Of a stretch of 7,717 nucleotides of DNA, positions 5,890 to 7,717 are shown one piece after another; the first letter of the stretch is position 1, and every line of letters begins with the position of its first letter. Source of the stretch: Coprococcus sp. (GTDB lineage Bacteria; Bacillota; Clostridia; Lachnospirales; Lachnospiraceae); assembly GCA_016297495.1 (NCBI GenBank), contig JAEDGN010000083.1:1-7717 (forward strand), in the 5' to 3' direction. Made by a program: the position numbers and the translations under genes. The notes under the pieces are model-generated. The model did not search any database, had not been told where the DNA came from, and was given only the letters and a program-made list of their open reading frames with translations.

Positions 5890-6260
5890 CTATTGGAACA
5901 TACCGGATAACAGCTGATTCACAATCTTGCCATCTGCCTTCCCCTTCACCTTCGGCATCAGCACTTTCATGATCCTGCCCTTATCACGGGCTGTCGGTAC
6001 TTCAATATCAAGCTCTGCAAATGTCTCTTTGATGACAGCTGCAATCGCATCCTCATCCATCATCTGCGGTACAAACTCTTCATATACCGCAATTCGAAAT
6101 CTGCATTCTTCAATGATATCTGTTCTGTCAGGGCACTTCTTTTATCAATCGTCGCATTCTTCAGTGCGCTCAGAAGCATAGACAGTGCATTTTTCCGTTC
6201 TTTTTCCCCTGCTTTCATGGCCTTGACCATCTCAGCTCTTACAATATCAACCTTTGTCAT
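5890..6260 (-). pseudogene. yqeY: Broken GatB/YqeY family gene (internal out-of-frame deletion)
   Basis: YqeY is a small, about 147-residue helical protein related to the tail domain of GatB, a subunit of the tRNA-dependent amidotransferase; its precise role is unclear. The first frame, starting at the ATG at 6260 with GGAGG eight bases upstream, reads normal N-terminal sequence (ERKNALSMLLSALKNATIDK) to LTEQ at residue 47. It then runs out of the family and stops at 6060 (66 residues). A second frame carries the conserved C-terminal half from DRTDIIEEC (starting at 6129) through VPTARDKGRIMKVLMPKVKG and KADGKIVNQLL to the stop at 5892-5890. About 27 residues that normally lie between LTE and PADR are absent. 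The loss plus frame change is best explained by a deletion, not by programmed frameshifting. A strong promoter lies upstream and a terminator downstream, so the unit is otherwise intact and the break may be recent or an assembly error. Confidence 0.88.
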
Positions 6261-6302
6261 GATAATAGCCTCCAATTCACATCTGATATAAATCTGCTAA
6301 TT

Positions 6303-6331
6303 ATCATATCATACGCTTTTTACAATTTCAA
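6303..6331 (-). promoter_or_regulatory. Predicted sigma-A promoter of yqeY (extended -10)
   Basis: The minus strand has TTGAAA at 6331-6326, a 17-base spacer and TATGAT at 6308-6303. TG two positions before the -10 (TGATATGAT) makes it an extended -10. The predicted transcript start is near 6296, about 36 bases before the yqeY ATG. It makes yqeY a separate transcription unit, ended by the hairpin at 5813-5839. Confidence 0.8.
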
Positions 6332-6353
6332 GAGCGCCGAGAAAAGACCTTTA

Positions 6354-7181
6354 TTACATTTCAGCTGCATTTCTGACATGATCAACGTAAATATCCCGAA
6401 TCTCCGGGATCTCGCCAAGCCCCCGAAGCAGGCATTCCACTTTATATCCGGCCGACTCAAAACGGTTTTTCCATGAATCTTCACTATCTCCGCCCATATC
6501 ATGATGAGCATGATCTCCGGCGACAACCATCAGCGGCTCCAGTACAACTCTTTGATATATTCCTTTTTTATTAATTGCATGAATCAGTTCCTCTACCAAA
6601 GGTCCTTCTTCCACAGTACCAATATAATAATTCTCATAGCCGGCTGCTATTAATTTTTCCTGGAGTTCTCTATATATGCGATTAGACACAGCCTCCGTCC
6701 CATGTCCCATCAGACAGACAGCTGTCTCTCCGTCATCAAAGGATGCCGTTACCGCCGTAATCGCCTGAATGACAGCATCAAAATCTCTGTCATCGGTCAG
6801 AAGCGGAGCCCCCAACATCATCTTTTCAAATCGATTCTCATAGCCTTTCAAAATATCCACAAGCTTCATATATTCATAGCCGTTCATCAGATGCGTCGGC
6901 TGTACGATCATTTTCCTTACGCCATGGTCAATTGCTCTGTCCAATGCCATATTGACACTGTCAATTTCAAGGCCATCCCGTTTCTTTAATTTATCAATAA
7001 TCATCCGGCTTGTAAAAGCACGACATATATCATATTCCGGGAATTCTTCTGCGATAGTTCGTTCAATGGCACCAATATTCTTTTTGCGGCTTTCGTTATA
7101 GCTTGTCCCAAAACTTACCACCAGAATAGCCTGATCTCTTTTTCCTGCATTTATTAACTGAAAATCTGATATGACACCCAT
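6354..7181 (-). CDS. cbiK: Sirohydrochlorin cobaltochelatase, anaerobic type (CbiK)
   Basis: CbiK inserts Co2+ into sirohydrochlorin (factor II) at an early step of anaerobic cobalamin synthesis, without ATP. The 275 residues form two alpha/beta chelatase halves. The first starts AILVVSFGTSYNESR (18-32), the family's usual opening. QPTHLMNGYEY (94-104) carries the acidic residue E103. LMGHGTEAVSNRIY (157-170) carries H160, and VVAGDHAHHDMGGD (219-232) carries H224. These match the Salmonella catalytic set Glu89, His145 and His207 in order and roughly in spacing. No signal peptide is present, so it is cytoplasmic, unlike the periplasmic CbiK of Desulfovibrio. The start at 7181 has AAGGAGAGG seven bases upstream; a TTG at 7208 is unlikely. 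No other cobalamin gene lies in the window and the short leader (under 100 bases) has no room for a cobalamin riboswitch. Chelation of nickel or iron in another tetrapyrrole route cannot be excluded. Confidence 0.93.
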   Translation of the reverse strand: MGVISDFQLINAGKRDQAILVVSFGTSYNESRKKNIGAIERTIAEEFPEYDICRAFTSRMIIDKLKKRDGLEIDSVNMALDRAIDHGVRKMIVQPTHLMNGYEYMKLVDILKGYENRFEKMMLGAPLLTDDRDFDAVIQAITAVTASFDDGETAVCLMGHGTEAVSNRIYRELQEKLIAAGYENYYIGTVEEGPLVEELIHAINKKGIYQRVVLEPLMVVAGDHAHHDMGGDSEDSWKNRFESAGYKVECLLRGLGEIPEIRDIYVDHVRNAAEM

Positions 7182-7188
7182 CACCAGT

Positions 7189-7197
7189 CCTCTCCTT
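7189..7197 (-). promoter_or_regulatory. Ribosome binding site of cbiK (decides the start)
   Basis: The minus strand reads AAGGAGAGG, seven bases before the ATG at 7181-7179. It fixes the start and makes the nine extra residues from the TTG at 7208 unlikely. Confidence 0.75.
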
Positions 7198-7234
7198 CCC
7201 TGCTTCAATCTGCATCACTTCCGTCGCTTTGAAT

Positions 7235-7240
7235 ATCATA
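7235..7240 (-). promoter_or_regulatory. Possible -10 box of a cbiK promoter
   Basis: The minus strand reads TATGAT just after the T-run of the terminator at 7244-7290 and about 54 bases before the cbiK ATG. No convincing -35 is present at 16-18 bases; the nearest resemblance is GGACA inside the terminator loop, 19 bases away. It is proposed mainly because cbiK follows a terminator and needs a start of its own. Confidence 0.35.
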
Positions 7241-7243
7241 CTT

Positions 7244-7290
7244 AAAAAGGAATCCGGCTTGTCCTGATAAAAACTGTGAACCGGATTCCT
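7244..7290 (-). terminator. Intrinsic terminator of the coiled-coil gene
   Basis: On the minus strand AGGAATCCGG (7290-7281) pairs perfectly with CCGGATTCCT (7257-7248), followed by a T-run (7248-7244). The 23-base loop is long for a terminator. It starts 16 bases after the stop at 7307. The plus-strand exit, ATTCTTTTTATT, is also T-rich, so it may work both ways. Confidence 0.8.
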
Positions 7291-7306
7291 ATTCTTTTTA
7301 TTATAT

Positions 7307-7717
7307 TTAAAAGAAGTAATCTTTTATTCTGCGAATGTCCCGTTTCCTGTTGTTCTTTAGTTTTCTGACTTCTGTCTCAAGAACATTCAGTCTTACAAGA
7401 AACATTTCACGCTGCGTGTTGACCTTCATCGCTTTCTGCAAATTGCGATAAAGATCCCCATGTCCTTCTGCAATGACCTGGATATTTCTTCTGAGTTCTT
7501 CTTCAATTATATACTGCATATTCGAAACATCTGCTTTTACTTCCGTCATTTCTTCCTGAAGTCCGCTGACATCCGTCTTCAACGCTGCTACGTCCGTCTT
7601 CAGTTCTCTGATGTCTGCCTTCACTTCTGTCATCTCTTCCTGAAGTTCCCTGACATCCGCCTTTAGCTGTGCCACGTCCGCCTTCAGCTCTGCTACGTCT
7701 GACTTCAGCTCTGCTAC
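7307..7717 (-). CDS. Heptad-repeat coiled-coil protein, 3' part only (function unknown)
   Basis: The open frame runs off the right edge; 136 residues up to the TAA at 7307 are visible and the true start is outside. The visible N-terminal two-fifths are nearly perfect seven-residue repeats of the type VAELKAD, with Leu, Val or Met at the core positions and Lys, Asp and Glu outside. This predicts a long parallel coiled coil. A block with LQEEMTEVKAD occurs twice, 28 residues (four heptads) apart. After DVSNMQYIIEEEL comes a non-repetitive part, NIQVIAEGHGDLYRNLQKAMKV, then EMFLVRLNVLETEVRKLK and a very basic end (NNRKRDIRRIKDYFF). I recall similar small proteins in Lachnospiraceae, with the IAEGH-DL and LE-E-R-LK parts conserved, but none with a known role. 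There is no membrane segment or signal in the visible part. The GTG at 7675 is an internal Val codon, not the start. The gene ends in its own terminator. Confidence 0.8.
   Translation of the reverse strand, partial: VAELKSDVAELKADVAQLKADVRELQEEMTEVKADIRELKTDVAALKTDVSGLQEEMTEVKADVSNMQYIIEEELRRNIQVIAEGHGDLYRNLQKAMKVNTQREMFLVRLNVLETEVRKLKNNRKRDIRRIKDYFF
7541..7717 (-). repeat. In-frame 21-base heptad-coding repeats with an 84-base higher-order period
   Basis: The 15-base string CTTCAGCTCTGCTAC (plus strand) occurs exactly at 7682-7696 and 7703-7717, 21 bases apart, and the array continues off the edge. Weaker copies of the same 21-base unit fill most of 7562-7681. A longer similarity, TTC-GTCAT-TCTTCCTGAAGT, appears at 7541 and 7625, 84 bases apart. 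All periods are multiples of 21, so gain or loss of units keeps the reading frame. Confidence 0.8.

Noticed and set aside
5890..6260. Programmed ribosomal frameshift in yqeY
   Set aside because: A frameshift would not explain the roughly 27 missing residues, and there is no slippery heptamer with a following structure at the junction. A deletion fits better.
7182..7306. Cobalamin riboswitch before cbiK
   Set aside because: The gap is only 125 bases, of which about 47 are the terminator of the preceding gene; no conserved B12-box (GCCACTG-like) was seen.
7541..7717. CRISPR-like direct repeats
   Set aside because: The period is 21 bases with no unique spacers, and the repeats code in frame for coiled-coil heptads.

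Overview
The window looks like chromosomal DNA from an anaerobic Firmicute of class Clostridia, most likely Lachnospiraceae. The evidence is the gene set (ispF, cysS, mini-RNase III and rlmB in one block, an Eis-like acetyltransferase, a DUF2156 protein, the anaerobic chelatase CbiK and a Hol44-type holin), the strong GGAGG-type ribosome binding sites, and protein sequences of clostridial character. The family assignment is inference, made without a database search. All nine genes lie on the minus strand, so the region is transcribed from the right end to the left end.

Layout in order of transcription. At the right edge (7717 to 7307) is the 3' part of a gene for a heptad-repeat coiled-coil protein of unknown function, closed by a hairpin terminator (7244-7290). 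Next is an orphan cbiK (7181-6354), the anaerobic cobalt chelatase of cobalamin synthesis. A near-consensus extended -10 promoter (6303-6331) then leads into a yqeY homologue (6260-5890) that is broken by an out-of-frame internal deletion. A textbook intrinsic terminator (5813-5839) separates it from the main housekeeping block.

The main block is ispF (isoprenoid precursor synthesis), a DUF2156/LPG-synthase-C-like protein, an Eis-like GNAT protein, cysS (cysteinyl-tRNA synthetase), mrnC (mini-RNase III, 23S rRNA 3'/5' end maturation) and rlmB (23S rRNA 2'-O-methyltransferase). The genes are separated by 4 to 19 bases or overlap, except for a 76-base gap before cysS. That gap carries a TTGACA-N17-TAGACT promoter. 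cysS, mrnC and rlmB therefore form a translation and rRNA-maturation operon with its own promoter, while ispF, DUF2156 and GNAT form the upstream part. At the left edge is a small three-helix phage-type holin gene (316-35).

Most of the region is ordinary core genome. The points that deserve attention are: the yqeY deletion, whose junction can be read in both frames as conserved family sequence and so points to a deletion between short direct repeats; a 28-residue Cys-rich tail and a Glu at the usual Arg position in IspF; a strong terminator ending only 27 bases before the ispF start with no clear promoter after it; the expandable 21-bp/84-bp heptad repeats at the right edge; and a lone holin next to rlmB. 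I saw no new defence system, CRISPR array, tRNA or rRNA gene, or insertion sequence.
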